Notes under the pieces: generated by a model | The model's database searches: none | What the model saw: the letters and a program-made list of their open reading frames with translations, nothing else | What the model was told of the DNA's origin: nothing | Position numbers and translations under genes: made by a program | Shown here: positions 34,033-45,103 of the stretch, piece by piece | Layout: every line of letters starts with the position of its first letter | Numbering within the stretch: the stretch's first letter is position 1 | Source: Pseudomonadota bacterium | GTDB taxonomy: Bacteria; Pseudomonadota; Alphaproteobacteria; Rhizobiales; Beijerinckiaceae | Length of the DNA: 64,000 bases | Direction: 5' to 3' | Assembly: GCA_023426505.1 (NCBI GenBank) | Contig: JAFAAP010000256.1 | Coordinates: forward strand, 1 to 64,000

Positions 34033-35634
34033 ATGAAGAAATCAGCCCTTTTCGCAGCCATCTGCGTTCCGGCTTTCCTGGCAGCGGCCCCGCTGGCGGC
34101 CAAAACCCTCGTCTACTGCTCCGAGGGCAGCCCGGAGAACTTCTACCCCGGCGTCAACACCACGGGCACGTCGTTCGACGCGAGCGAGCAGATCTACAAC
34201 CGCATCGTCGAGTTCGAGCGCGGCGGCACCAAGGTGAACCCGAGCCTCGCCGAGAAGTGGGACGTCTCCGCTGACGGCACGGTCTACACCTTCCACCTCC
34301 GCAAGAACGTGAAGTGGCACTCCAACAAGAACTTCAAGCCCACCCGCGACATGAACGCCGACGACATCGTGTTCATGTTCGAGCGTCAGTGGAAGGAAGA
34401 CAATCCGTACTTCAAGGTCACCAGCCCGAACCACTCCTACTTCAGCGACATGGGCATGCCCAAGCTCCTGAAGTCGGTCGAGAAGGTCGACGACTCCACC
34501 GTCCGCGTGACCCTGAACCAGCCTGAGGCGCCGTTCCTGGCGAACCTCGCCATGATGTGGGCGAGCGTCCAGTCCAAGGAATACGCCGACGCGATGCTCA
34601 AGGCCGGCACCCCCGAGAAGATCGACCAAGAGCCGATCGGCACGGGCCCGTTCTCCCTGGTGCAGTACCAGAAGGACGCCATCATCCGCTACAAGGCCTT
34701 CCCCGAGTACTGGGCCGGCAAGGCGAAGCTCGACGACCTCGTGTTCTCGATCACGCCGGATGCCTCCGTGCGCTGGGCGAAGCTCCAGAAGGGCGAATGC
34801 CACGTCATGCCGTACCCGAACCCGGCTGACCTCGAAGCGATGAAGAAGGACACGAACGTCCAGATCCTCGAGCAGCCCGGCCTGAACATCGGCTACCTCG
34901 CCTACCAGACCACCAAGAAGCCCTTTGACGACGTGCGCGTCCGCAAGGCCTTCAACATGGCCATGAACAAGAAGGCCATCGTCGACGCGGTGTTCCTCGG
35001 CAGCGGCGTTCCGGCCAAGAACCCGATCCCGCCGTCCATGTGGTCGTACAACGACTCCGTGAAGGAAGACGAGTACAACCCGGACGCCGCCAAGAAGCTC
35101 CTGGCGGAAGCCGGCTACCCGAACGGCCTCGAGACCGACCTCTGGGCCATGCCGGTCCAGCGTCCCTACAACCCGAATGCGCGCCGCATCGCCGAGCTCA
35201 TGCAGGCCGACCTCGCCAAGATCGGCGTGAAGGCCGAGATCAAGAGCTTCGAGTGGGGCGAGTACCGCAAGCGGGCCCAGGCCGGCGAGCACCAGATGGC
35301 GCAGCTGGGCTGGACGGGCGACAACGGCGACCCGGACAACTTCCTGCACACCCTGCTCGGTTGCGCCTCGGCGCAGTCGGCCTCCGGCTCGAACATCGCC
35401 AAGTGGTGCTACAAGCCCTTCGACGATCTCGTGACGAAGGCGAAGGTCACGACCGATCAGGCCGAGCGCACGAAGCTCTACGAGCAGGCTCAGGTGATCT
35501 TCAAGGAGCAGGCTCCCTGGTTCACCGTGGCTCACGCGGTTCAGCTGAAGCCGGTCCGCAAGGAAGTCGTGGACTTCAAGCTCTCGCCGTTCGGCCGCCA
35601 CACCTTCTACGGCGTGGACCTCAAGGGCAAGTAA
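34033..35634 (+). CDS. dppA: Dipeptide ABC transporter substrate-binding protein
   Basis: Periplasmic family 5 binding protein of 533 residues. The signal peptide is MKKSALFAAICVPAFLAAAPLAAK, followed by TLVYCSEGSPENFYPG, which is the DppA-type N terminus. Other family segments are ADDIVFMFERQW, GTGPFSLVQYQKDAIIRY and DDVRVRKAFNMAMNKKAI. The C-terminal WTGDNGDPDNFLHTLLGC fits dipeptide binders rather than large oligopeptide binders. The open frame begins at 33793, but those 80 residues lack family resemblance; the start is ATG 34033. It heads a five-gene rightward transporter operon and is separated from dppB by a strong hairpin that probably raises its expression above the membrane parts. 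Confidence 0.94.
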   Translation: MKKSALFAAICVPAFLAAAPLAAKTLVYCSEGSPENFYPGVNTTGTSFDASEQIYNRIVEFERGGTKVNPSLAEKWDVSADGTVYTFHLRKNVKWHSNKNFKPTRDMNADDIVFMFERQWKEDNPYFKVTSPNHSYFSDMGMPKLLKSVEKVDDSTVRVTLNQPEAPFLANLAMMWASVQSKEYADAMLKAGTPEKIDQEPIGTGPFSLVQYQKDAIIRYKAFPEYWAGKAKLDDLVFSITPDASVRWAKLQKGECHVMPYPNPADLEAMKKDTNVQILEQPGLNIGYLAYQTTKKPFDDVRVRKAFNMAMNKKAIVDAVFLGSGVPAKNPIPPSMWSYNDSVKEDEYNPDAAKKLLAEAGYPNGLETDLWAMPVQRPYNPNARRIAELMQADLAKIGVKAEIKSFEWGEYRKRAQAGEHQMAQLGWTGDNGDPDNFLHTLLGCASAQSASGSNIAKWCYKPFDDLVTKAKVTTDQAERTKLYEQAQVIFKEQAPWFTVAHAVQLKPVRKEVVDFKLSPFGRHTFYGVDLKGK

Positions 35635-35653
35635 GCCTCAACACCCAACCCGT

Positions 35654-35686
35654 GGCGGAGCGGCCTTGGCGCCGCTCCGCCTTTTT
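35654..35686 (+). terminator. Intra-operon terminator/attenuator between dppA and dppB
   Basis: GGCGGAGCGGC (35654-35664) pairs perfectly with GCCGCTCCGCC (35671-35681), followed by TTTTT. It lies 20 bp after dppA and 11 bp before dppB. Partial read-through would give excess binding protein, as is common in ABC operons. Confidence 0.88.
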
Positions 35687-35697
35687 ACATTGAACCG

Positions 35698-36708
35698 ATG
35701 CTCCGCTTCATCCTCACCCGCGTCAGCCTCGTCATCCCGACCTTCATCGGGATCACGCTGCTCGCCTTCTTCCTCATCCGGCTCGTCCCAGGCGACCCGA
35801 TCGAAACCCTCGCGGGCGAGCGCGGCATCGATCCCGCCCGCCACGAGCAGCTGCGCAAGGAATACGGCTTCGACAAGCCGGTCATCGTTCAATACGGCAT
35901 CTATCTCGGTCGTGTGCTGCAGGGCGATCTCGGCAAGTCCATGATCACGCAGGAGCCGGTCCTGAGCGAGTTCAGCGCGCTGTTCCCGGCCACCATCGAG
36001 CTGGCGCTGTGCGCGATCCTGTTCGCGCTCCTGATCGGACTTCCGGCCGGGATCATCGCGGCCATCCGACGAAATTCCATCTTCGACCATGGGGTGATGG
36101 GCATATCCCTCACGGGCTATTCCATGCCCATCTTCTGGTGGGGCCTGATCCTCATCCTGGTGTTCTCGGTGCAGCTCGATCTGACCCCCGTCTCGGGCCG
36201 CATCGACGTGCTCTACTACATCGAGCCGGTCACCGGATTCCTGCTGATCGACACTCTGCTGTCGGACGAGGAAGGCGCCTTCTGGTCGGCCGTCAAGCAC
36301 CTGATCCTGCCCACCATCGTGCTCGGCACCGTGCCGCTCGCGGTCATCGCCCGCATGACCCGCTCGGCGATGCTCGAGGTCCTGGGCGAGGACTACATCC
36401 GCACCGCCAAGGCCAAGGGCCTCTCCCGGTTCCGGGTCGTCGCGCTGCATGCCCTGCGCAACGCGCTGATCCCCGTCGTCACCGTCATCGGCCTCCAGAT
36501 CGGCGTGCTGTTCACCGGCGCGATCCTGACCGAGACGATCTTTTCCTGGCCCGGTGTCGGCAAATGGCTCATCGACGCCATCTTCCGGCGCGACTATCCC
36601 GTCCTCCAGGGCGGCGCGCTCCTGCTCGGCGTCGTCGTCATGGGCGTGAACCTGCTCGTCGACCTCACCTATGGCCTCATCAATCCGCGCATCAGGCACA
36701 ACCGATGA
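35698..36708 (+). CDS. dppB: Dipeptide ABC transporter permease DppB
   Basis: Inner-membrane permease subunit of 336 residues. The N terminus MLRFILTRV with the LIRLVPGDPI motif is canonical for DppB/OppB. About six helices are evident, and the EAA docking loop reads EDYIRTAKAKGLSRFRVVALHALRNALIP. It pairs with DppC, whose start overlaps its stop by 4 bp. No Shine-Dalgarno is visible before the ATG, because the terminator T run lies just upstream; translation may be weak. About 40 residues near 170-210 (TPVSGRIDVLYYIEPVTGF) form the periplasmic loop seen in this subfamily. Confidence 0.94.
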   Translation: MLRFILTRVSLVIPTFIGITLLAFFLIRLVPGDPIETLAGERGIDPARHEQLRKEYGFDKPVIVQYGIYLGRVLQGDLGKSMITQEPVLSEFSALFPATIELALCAILFALLIGLPAGIIAAIRRNSIFDHGVMGISLTGYSMPIFWWGLILILVFSVQLDLTPVSGRIDVLYYIEPVTGFLLIDTLLSDEEGAFWSAVKHLILPTIVLGTVPLAVIARMTRSAMLEVLGEDYIRTAKAKGLSRFRVVALHALRNALIPVVTVIGLQIGVLFTGAILTETIFSWPGVGKWLIDAIFRRDYPVLQGGALLLGVVVMGVNLLVDLTYGLINPRIRHNR

Positions 36709-37616
36709 CCGCTGAAACCATGGAAGCACCTGCCGTCGCCGCGCCGACGGCCACCCCGCCCCACCCCCTGCGCGAATTCTGGGGCTACTTCAGCGCCAAT
36801 CACGGCGCCGTGGCTGGCCTCGTGATCATCATCGCGGTGGTGCTGGTGGCGCTGCTGGCCGACGTGCTGGCGCCGCACTCGCCCTACGTCACCGACACGT
36901 CGATCGCCCTGAAGCCGCCGTTCTGGCAGGAGGGTGGATCGCTCGCCTATCCGCTCGGCACCGATCCGATCGGCCGCGACATCCTCTCGCGCCTGATCTA
37001 CGGCGCGCGGCTGTCGCTGCTCATCGGCATCATGGTGGTGACGATCTCGATCGTGGCCGGCACGGTTCTCGGCCTCGTGGCGGGCTTCTTCCGCGGCCTG
37101 ACCGAGATCTTCATCATGCGCCTGATGGACATCATCCTGACGCTGCCGAGCCTGCTGCTCGCCATCGTGATCGTCGCGGTGCTCGGCCCCGGCCTGATGA
37201 ACTCCATGCTGGCGGTCGCGCTGGTGATTTTGCCCCATTACGTGCGTCTTGCCCGCGCGGCCGTGATCACCGAAACGTCCAAGGACTACGTGATGGCGGC
37301 CCGCGTCAGCGGCGCCGGCACGGCGCGGCTGATGTTCAAGGAGGTGCTGCCCAACTGCACGGCGCCCCTCATCGTGCAGGCCTCGCTCGGCATCTCGACC
37401 GCCATCCTGGACGCGGCGGCGCTCGGCTTCCTCGGCCTCGGCGCGCAGCCGCCCTCGCCCGAATGGGGCACCATGCTGGCCGATGCCCGCGAGTTCGTGC
37501 TCCGTGCCTGGTGGGTCGTGACCTTCCCGGGTCTGGCGATCCTCGTCACGGTGCTTGCCTTCAATCTTCTCGGGGATGGTCTGCGCGACGCCCTCGATCC
37601 CAAACTGAAGCGCTAA
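36705..37616 (+). CDS. dppC: Dipeptide ABC transporter permease DppC
   Basis: Second permease subunit, 303 residues. It has the DppC-type N-terminal segment [37 protein letters not shown], then [25 protein letters not shown] and the docking loop [25 protein letters not shown]. The C terminus [23 protein letters not shown] is the family signature. A longer frame begins at 36009 in the track of dppB, but the ATGA overlap at 36705 and the family N terminus fix the start. It forms the translocation pore with DppB and is energised by DppD and DppF. Confidence 0.94.
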   Translation: MTAETMEAPAVAAPTATPPHPLREFWGYFSANHGAVAGLVIIIAVVLVALLADVLAPHSPYVTDTSIALKPPFWQEGGSLAYPLGTDPIGRDILSRLIYGARLSLLIGIMVVTISIVAGTVLGLVAGFFRGLTEIFIMRLMDIILTLPSLLLAIVIVAVLGPGLMNSMLAVALVILPHYVRLARAAVITETSKDYVMAARVSGAGTARLMFKEVLPNCTAPLIVQASLGISTAILDAAALGFLGLGAQPPSPEWGTMLADAREFVLRAWWVVTFPGLAILVTVLAFNLLGDGLRDALDPKLKR

Positions 37617-37620
37617 AACC

Positions 37621-39620
<2,000 letters not shown>

Positions 39621-39667
39621 GCATCGGGCGGCGCGACCCGCCAGCGATAGTCCAAGAATCGTGAGAG

Positions 39668-39702
39668 GAGCTGGCTGCACACTGCTGGAGCCAGCTCTTT
39701 TT
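39668..39702 (+). terminator. Terminator of the dpp operon
   Basis: GAGCTGGCT (39668-39676) pairs with AGCCAGCTC (39689-39697), followed by TTTTT, 48 bp after the dppF stop. Its left flank lacks an A run, so it is directed rightward, though it also lies just beyond the convergent AI-2E-family gene. Confidence 0.88.
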
Positions 39703-39706
39703 CCAT

Positions 39707-41752
39707 TCAAGCGGGCAGAGGCAGACGCTCGCCGGACGCCATGCTCTTGTCGGCCTGCTGGTTGGCCTTGGCCGAGCGGACTGCGTCCGACCTCTCCTCC
39801 GCGCTCGTCGCGACCTTGAGGCAGCATCTCACGCCTTCGCGCAGGGACACGACGTAATAGTCCGCGCCGATCGTGCCGCGAAGCGCCTCGTCCTGCAGCA
39901 CCTTGTCGTCGGAGGGCCACAGGCCCACCAGGATCGGCACGTTCGGAACCTGCTTGCGCAGCCGCCTCAGGAGGAAGCGCAGATGCGCCGGGGTGCCGCC
40001 GATCTCGAGATAGCAGACGCACACCATCTGCACGCCCGTCGCATCGAGATTGGCGATCGCCGTCCGCGACACCTCGGCGTGCGGAACGGTGCGGGTGCCC
40101 AATCTGTGCTTGCCCAGGAGCTGGGCCAGCATGTCGGCGGCCGCATCGTCGAGGAGCCCGCGTCCGGCGATGCACAGGACCGCACCGGGGACCGCCCAAG
40201 CATCGGGGATCAGGTCCTCCCGCGGCTTCGGCTCGACCGCCGGCTCCTTGATGTCCGGCTTGGCATTCTCCGGTGACGCTACAGGCTCGGCTTCCGTCTC
40301 CTTCGGCTCCGGTTCGACGTCGTCATGGGCCGAGAGGTCGTGCACCAGGGCCTGCGCCACGGTCTTCACCTGCTCGAGCTGATGGCCTGTGAGCACGCCC
40401 CGGTTGGCGTCGTTGGCGGCGAGCTGAAGGCCCTTGAGGGCGACCTCGTCGTAATAGGAGGTGAGCGAGCGTTCCTTGAGCAGGAGCTCCGCGGATTCGA
40501 GCGCCTCGTCGGGATCGCCCGCCAGCATGCGCTGGTAGAGGTTCTCGGCCGGCGTCAGGGCCGGCCGGTCGCCCAGCAGCACGTCCAGGAACTCCAGCCG
40601 TTCCACGTGCCGACCGAGCACCACGAGGCAGAGGGTCAGTGGCGTCGCGATGAGAAGGCCGACAGGTCCCCAGAGCCAGGTCCAGAAAATGGCCGAGATC
40701 ACGACCGAGAACGGCGAGAGGCCGGTGCTCTGCCCGTAGACCAAGGGCTCGACCACGTGGCCCATCAGCGGTTCGCTGATCAGGAAGAGCGCGATGGTCA
40801 TGAGGACCATCGACCAGCCCGGATCGACGGCGGCTGCGAGCAGGATCGGGAAGGCGGCCGCCAGGAACGAGCCGATATAGGGCACGAACCGGAGCAGGGC
40901 CGTGAAGACGCCCCAAAGGGCCGGGCTCGGCACGCCGATCAGCCAGAGCCCGATCCCGATGAAGACGCCGAAGGCGGAATTGAGGGCGAGTTGGGTCAGG
41001 AAGTAGCGGCTGAGCCGCCGCGCCGCGTCGTCCATGGCGGCCGTGGTGCGGTGCAGGTCGGTCGAGCCGAACAGCCGGATCATGCGGTCGCGCAGATCCT
41101 CCCGCTGCAGGAGGATGAAGATGAGGACCACGAACACGATGCCGGTGGTCGCCAGCGGATGGAGCAGCGGCAACGCGATGTTGCGGGCGATCTCGAGCGG
41201 GGTCGGCTCCCGCTCGTGCACCTCGACCGGGAGCGGGCCGGGTTCGGGAACAGGCGCCGGCGCAGGAGCCGCGGAAGACGGCGCCTGGGCCGGAGGCGGC
41301 GTTTCGGAGTTCTCCTTCGGCTCCTCCTTCACGGCAGTGTTGAACTGCTTCCACAGGGACGGCAGGTGCCCGATCGTGCCCGAGCGCAGCGAGCCGACCT
41401 TCTCGCGGATGGTGGTCTGATAGCGAGGCAGATCGGTGGCCAGCCCGGCGACCTGATAGCCGATCACGGTCCCCAGGCCTCCGATGACTCCGAGGGTGAC
41501 GAGAACCGCGATGATCACGGACGGCACCCTCCCCAGACGCCAGCGCCTCAGGAGCTCCACGAAGGGCGCGAGCACAAAGGCCAGCAGGATGGCGAGCACG
41601 ACCGGAAGGAACACGTCCTGGCCGATATAGAGGGCGGCCAGGACCACCACCCCGACCGCCAGGGTCATCAAGCCGCTGATGCCTGGGACGCCCGGGGGCT
41701 GGACCTCGGTTTCTGGGGGCGGCACGGGCGTCGGCGCAACGGGCATGAACAT
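39707..41752 (-). CDS. AI-2E/PerM-family membrane protein with long C-terminal extension
   Basis: 681 residues, nearly twice the usual length of about 350. The membrane domain (about residues 25-390) has the paired N-terminal helices, a Pro/Ala-rich insert near 150-180, and the family C-terminal segments LRFVPYIGSFLAAAFPILLAA and EPLVYGQSTGLSPFSVVISAIFWTWLWGPVGLLIATPLTLCLVVL. After residue 390 a soluble tail of about 290 residues follows, with a helical part, a charged Glu/Pro linker and a Rossmann-like alpha/beta module (AVLCIAGRGLLDDAAADMLAQ, VQMVCVCYLEIGG, VPILVGLW). Family members export AI-2 or act as Na+/H+ antiporters; the role here is unknown. ATG 41752 or 41746 may start it. Confidence 0.88.
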   Translation of the reverse strand: MFMPVAPTPVPPPETEVQPPGVPGISGLMTLAVGVVVLAALYIGQDVFLPVVLAILLAFVLAPFVELLRRWRLGRVPSVIIAVLVTLGVIGGLGTVIGYQVAGLATDLPRYQTTIREKVGSLRSGTIGHLPSLWKQFNTAVKEEPKENSETPPPAQAPSSAAPAPAPVPEPGPLPVEVHEREPTPLEIARNIALPLLHPLATTGIVFVVLIFILLQREDLRDRMIRLFGSTDLHRTTAAMDDAARRLSRYFLTQLALNSAFGVFIGIGLWLIGVPSPALWGVFTALLRFVPYIGSFLAAAFPILLAAAVDPGWSMVLMTIALFLISEPLMGHVVEPLVYGQSTGLSPFSVVISAIFWTWLWGPVGLLIATPLTLCLVVLGRHVERLEFLDVLLGDRPALTPAENLYQRMLAGDPDEALESAELLLKERSLTSYYDEVALKGLQLAANDANRGVLTGHQLEQVKTVAQALVHDLSAHDDVEPEPKETEAEPVASPENAKPDIKEPAVEPKPREDLIPDAWAVPGAVLCIAGRGLLDDAAADMLAQLLGKHRLGTRTVPHAEVSRTAIANLDATGVQMVCVCYLEIGGTPAHLRFLLRRLRKQVPNVPILVGLWPSDDKVLQDEALRGTIGADYYVVSLREGVRCCLKVATSAEERSDAVRSAKANQQADKSMASGERLPLPA

Positions 41753-41918
41753 GTCTCTCCGGCCGCAGGACTCCGATCGGCCTCCACGACAACGTCAAAG
41801 GCCGCGGATCGATCCTTGGCCGTAAGGAGAAGCCGATTCCTGGGACCTTTTGCCGTCTCGGAGAACGTGAGCCCGTCACCATCTTAAGGTTTTCAGCAGT
41901 CTTATCCGCATTCCGCCC

Positions 41919-42707
41919 ATGTCGATCTCCAGACGTAACCTCCTCATCGGGGCGGCTGTCGCCGCCTCTCCCGTCGCCCGTGCCCAGGAAGGAAAGCCGA
42001 GCCTCATGCCTCTCGTAGAACAGCGCCAGAGCTTCAGGAGCGGCGGAAGGGCCATTGCCGTCGAGACTTTCCAGGAGGGCGGCTCCGCACCCCGCCCGGC
42101 CGTGCTCATGCTGCACGGGGCCGACGGGCTGAGCGGCCATGGCCAGTACCGCGAGGGCGCCCGCAGCGTCGCGAGGGCAGGCTACCAAGTCCACCTCGTC
42201 CACTATCTCGACCGGACCGGCGAGAGGCGCGCCTCCTTCAGCACCCTGTTCCAGAACTTCCAGCCCTGGATGGAGACGGTCCATGACGCGCTCGCGTGGG
42301 CATCGGGCCATGCCGGGACCGATCCGAAGCGCATCGGCATCGTCGGCATCTCGCTCGGCGCGGCCTTGGGCCTCGCTGTGTCGAGCGCGGAGCCGCGCAT
42401 CAGGGCGCTGGTGAACTATTTCGGCCCGCTTCCCCAGGGAGCGATCGCGAAGGACGCACGGCTTCCGCCGACCCTGGTGCTGCATGGCGGCATGGACCCG
42501 ATCGTTCCCGTCTCGAATGCCTATGCGATCGAAGCCCTTCTGCGGCAGCAGAACGTGCCGCACGAGGTGAAGATCTATCCGGAGCAGGCCCATGGATTCC
42601 GCGGCGAGGCCGAGCGGGACGCCACCCGGCGCTCGCTCGCTTTCCTCCGGCGCCACCTCGGCTCCGGCCAGGCCGACGACTCGACGGCTCTTCCGATGAA
42701 CGGATGA
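41919..42707 (+). CDS. Dienelactone hydrolase-family protein, Tat-exported
   Basis: Alpha/beta hydrolase of 262 residues. The N terminus SRRNLLIGAAVAASPVARAQ is a twin-arginine signal with a cleavage site near residue 23, so it should act in the periplasm after folding. The core has VLMLHGADGLSGHG (oxyanion region), the nucleophile elbow GIVGISLGAALG with Ser, LVLHGGMDPIVPV with the acid Asp, and the catalytic His in EQAHGFRGEAE. The nucleophile is Ser rather than the Cys of true dienelactone hydrolase, so it is probably an esterase or peptidase-like hydrolase. It stands alone before the M3 peptidase, 47 bp upstream. Confidence 0.88.
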   Translation: MSISRRNLLIGAAVAASPVARAQEGKPSLMPLVEQRQSFRSGGRAIAVETFQEGGSAPRPAVLMLHGADGLSGHGQYREGARSVARAGYQVHLVHYLDRTGERRASFSTLFQNFQPWMETVHDALAWASGHAGTDPKRIGIVGISLGAALGLAVSSAEPRIRALVNYFGPLPQGAIAKDARLPPTLVLHGGMDPIVPVSNAYAIEALLRQQNVPHEVKIYPEQAHGFRGEAERDATRRSLAFLRRHLGSGQADDSTALPMNG

Positions 42708-42754
42708 CGCCGCTAAGAATGAACGCCCCGAACGAGTGAGGACAACGAGAGACC

Positions 42755-44830
42755 ATGACGGCACCTGCTTCGACTCCCGCGGACAACCCTCTCCTTCGTC
42801 CCTGGACGGGCCCTCATGGGCTCCCTCCGTTCGAGAGCATCGCGCCCGACCATTTCAGGCAGGCCTTCGACACGGCGCTTGCCGAGCAGAAGGCGGAGAT
42901 CGCAGCCATCGCGGATGCCGCGGACGCGCCGACCTTCGCCAACACGGTCGAGGCGATGGAGCGCAGCGGACAGGCCCTGAAGCGGGTCGGAGGCGTGTTC
43001 TTCAACCTCGCCGGGTCCCATACGAACGATGCCATCCAGGCCATCGAGCGGGAGATGGCTCCCGTGCTTGCGAAGCATCGCAACAGCATCTTCATGAACG
43101 AGACGCTGTTCCGGCGCGTCGACGAACTCCACCGCCGCCGCGAGACCCTCGGCCTCCATGCCGAGCAGGCGCGGGTGCTCGACCGCTACCACACGATCTT
43201 CGTGCGCGCGGGCGCACGGCTCGGGCCCGACGAGAAGAAGCGCCTCGCGGCGATCACCGAACGGCTGGCATCCCTTGGCACCCAGTTCTCGCAGAACGTG
43301 CTTGCCGACGAGAAGTCCTACCGACTGGTCCTCGACGGCGAAGCCGATCTCGCCGGCCTTCCGCCGTTCCTGGTCGAGGCGGCCGCGCAGGCCGCAGAGG
43401 ACGCGGGCCTGAAGGGCAGGCACGTCATCACGCTGTCGCGCTCCAGCATCGAGCCGTTCCTGCAGTTCTCAAGCCGCCGCGACCTGCGCGAGCAGGCCTT
43501 CAAGGCCTGGGCGGCGCGCGGCGACGCGGGCGGCGCGACCGACAACAAGGCCATCATCGCCGAGATGGTGGTGCTTCGGGCCGAACGGGCGAAGCTCCTG
43601 GGCTACGAGACCTTCGCGGAGTTCAAGCTCGCCGACACGATGGCCAAGACGCCGGAGGCCGTTCTCAACCTCCTCAACGAGGTCTGGACGCCGGCGCGCC
43701 GGAGGGCCCAGGAGGAGCGCGACGACCTGCAGGCGCAGGCCCAGGCGCAGGGCGACAACATCGAGATCGAGCCGTGGGACTGGCGCTACTATGCGGAGCA
43801 GGTCCGAAATCGGCAGCACAACCTCGATGAGGCGACGATCAAGCCGTACTTCCAGCTCAACCGGATCATCGATGCGGCCTTCGACACGGCGCACCGGCTC
43901 TTCGGCCTGAGCTTCGAGGAGATCAAGGACTTCCCGCGCTACCATCCGGATATCCGGGCCTGGCGCGTGACCGGCTCCGACGGGGCTCCCGTCGGCATCT
44001 TCATCGGCGATTATTTCGCACGCAGCTCCAAGCGCAGCGGCGCGTGGATGAGTGCGTTCCGCTCGCAGGAAAAGCTCACGGGCGACGTGCGCCCGATCAT
44101 CGTCAACGTGATGAACTTCGCGAAGGGCGGGCCGGGCGAGCCTTCGCTCCTGAGCTTCGACGATGCCCGCACGCTCTTCCATGAATTCGGCCACGCGCTG
44201 CACGGACTGCTCTCGAACGTGACCTATCCGCTGCTCGCCGGCACGAGCGTCTCGACCGATTTCGTGGAGCTGCCGTCGCAGCTCTACGAGCACTGGCTGT
44301 CGCAGCCTGACATCCTGCGCCGCTACGCGACCCACTACCGGACCGGGGAGCCGATCCCGGAGGAGCTTCTCCAGCGCCTCATGGCGGCGCGCAACTTCAA
44401 CCAGGGCTTTGCGACGGTCGAATACCTGGCCTCCGCCTTCGTCGACATCGACCTCCACCGCCTGACCGAACCGAAGGATCTCGATGCGGCCGCGTTCGAG
44501 AAGGAGTCCCTCGCCCGGATCGGCATGCCCCGCGAGATCATCATGCGGCACCGCACGCCGCACTTCACGCACGTGTTCTCGGGCGACGGCTATTCGTCGG
44601 GCTACTACAGCTATCTCTGGTCCGAGGTGCTCGACGCGGACGCGTTCAACGCCTTCGAGGAGACGGGCGACGCCTTCGACCGGACGACCGCCGACAAGCT
44701 GAAGCGGTTCATCTATTCGGCCGGCAACCTGCGCGATCCGGCCGAGGCCTACACGGCCTTCCGCGGCCGCCTGCCGTCGCCCGAGGCGCTGCTTGCGAAG
44801 AGGGGCCTGTCGGCGACGCCGGCGGCCTGA
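42755..44830 (+). CDS. M3-family oligopeptidase (Dcp/PrlC type)
   Basis: Zinc metallopeptidase of 691 residues that degrades oligopeptides in the cytoplasm. The active site is HEFGHALHGLLS, with zinc ligands H476 and H480 and catalytic Glu477; the third ligand Glu is in STDFVELPSQLYEHW. The N-terminal helical half (LPPFESIAPDHFRQAFDTAL, NTVEAMERSG) and the closing FSGDGYSSGYYSYLWSEVLDADAFNAF segment are typical of peptidyl-dipeptidase Dcp and oligopeptidase A. No signal peptide is seen. It could use peptides imported by the dpp system upstream, but the genes are not co-transcribed. Confidence 0.95.
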   Translation: MTAPASTPADNPLLRPWTGPHGLPPFESIAPDHFRQAFDTALAEQKAEIAAIADAADAPTFANTVEAMERSGQALKRVGGVFFNLAGSHTNDAIQAIEREMAPVLAKHRNSIFMNETLFRRVDELHRRRETLGLHAEQARVLDRYHTIFVRAGARLGPDEKKRLAAITERLASLGTQFSQNVLADEKSYRLVLDGEADLAGLPPFLVEAAAQAAEDAGLKGRHVITLSRSSIEPFLQFSSRRDLREQAFKAWAARGDAGGATDNKAIIAEMVVLRAERAKLLGYETFAEFKLADTMAKTPEAVLNLLNEVWTPARRRAQEERDDLQAQAQAQGDNIEIEPWDWRYYAEQVRNRQHNLDEATIKPYFQLNRIIDAAFDTAHRLFGLSFEEIKDFPRYHPDIRAWRVTGSDGAPVGIFIGDYFARSSKRSGAWMSAFRSQEKLTGDVRPIIVNVMNFAKGGPGEPSLLSFDDARTLFHEFGHALHGLLSNVTYPLLAGTSVSTDFVELPSQLYEHWLSQPDILRRYATHYRTGEPIPEELLQRLMAARNFNQGFATVEYLASAFVDIDLHRLTEPKDLDAAAFEKESLARIGMPREIIMRHRTPHFTHVFSGDGYSSGYYSYLWSEVLDADAFNAFEETGDAFDRTTADKLKRFIYSAGNLRDPAEAYTAFRGRLPSPEALLAKRGLSATPAA

Positions 44831-44837
44831 AAAAGAT

Positions 44838-45023
44838 CTAGACGGACACGGTCGAGGGGCTCGCCGGCACGGGCCCCTCGGCGGGCTTGCCGACGCGCGC
44901 CTGCATGGCATTGGGCCTGGGCGTCATCTTCGTCACCGGAGCAGGACTGCGACGCAGGACGCTCAGCAGGAAAGCCGCCCCTTCGGGGTCGGTCTTCAGG
45001 GCTTTGGCATCGAGCACCGGCAT
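44838..45023 (-). CDS. Small hypothetical protein
   Basis: Possible 61-residue protein beginning MPVLDAKALKTDPEGAAFLLSVLRRS, with a basic and proline-rich tail. GGGAG lies 7 nt before the ATG, and the frame ends 8 bp after the M3 peptidase stop on the other strand. An upstream extension to 45167 would overlap the aldose epimerase gene and is not used. No domain is recognised. It is downstream of the leftward amidase, SMP-30 and aldose epimerase run and could be transcribed with it. Support is a good ribosome site and a plausible N terminus only. Confidence 0.42.
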   Translation of the reverse strand: MPVLDAKALKTDPEGAAFLLSVLRRSPAPVTKMTPRPNAMQARVGKPAEGPVPASPSTVSV

Positions 45024-45103
45024 GGCGGGTCTCCCTGTTCTTGTTTGGTTTTTAACGAGTCGCAACGCCACTTCATCAACGGTCAAGCTGGCTGCCGGGT
45101 TCC

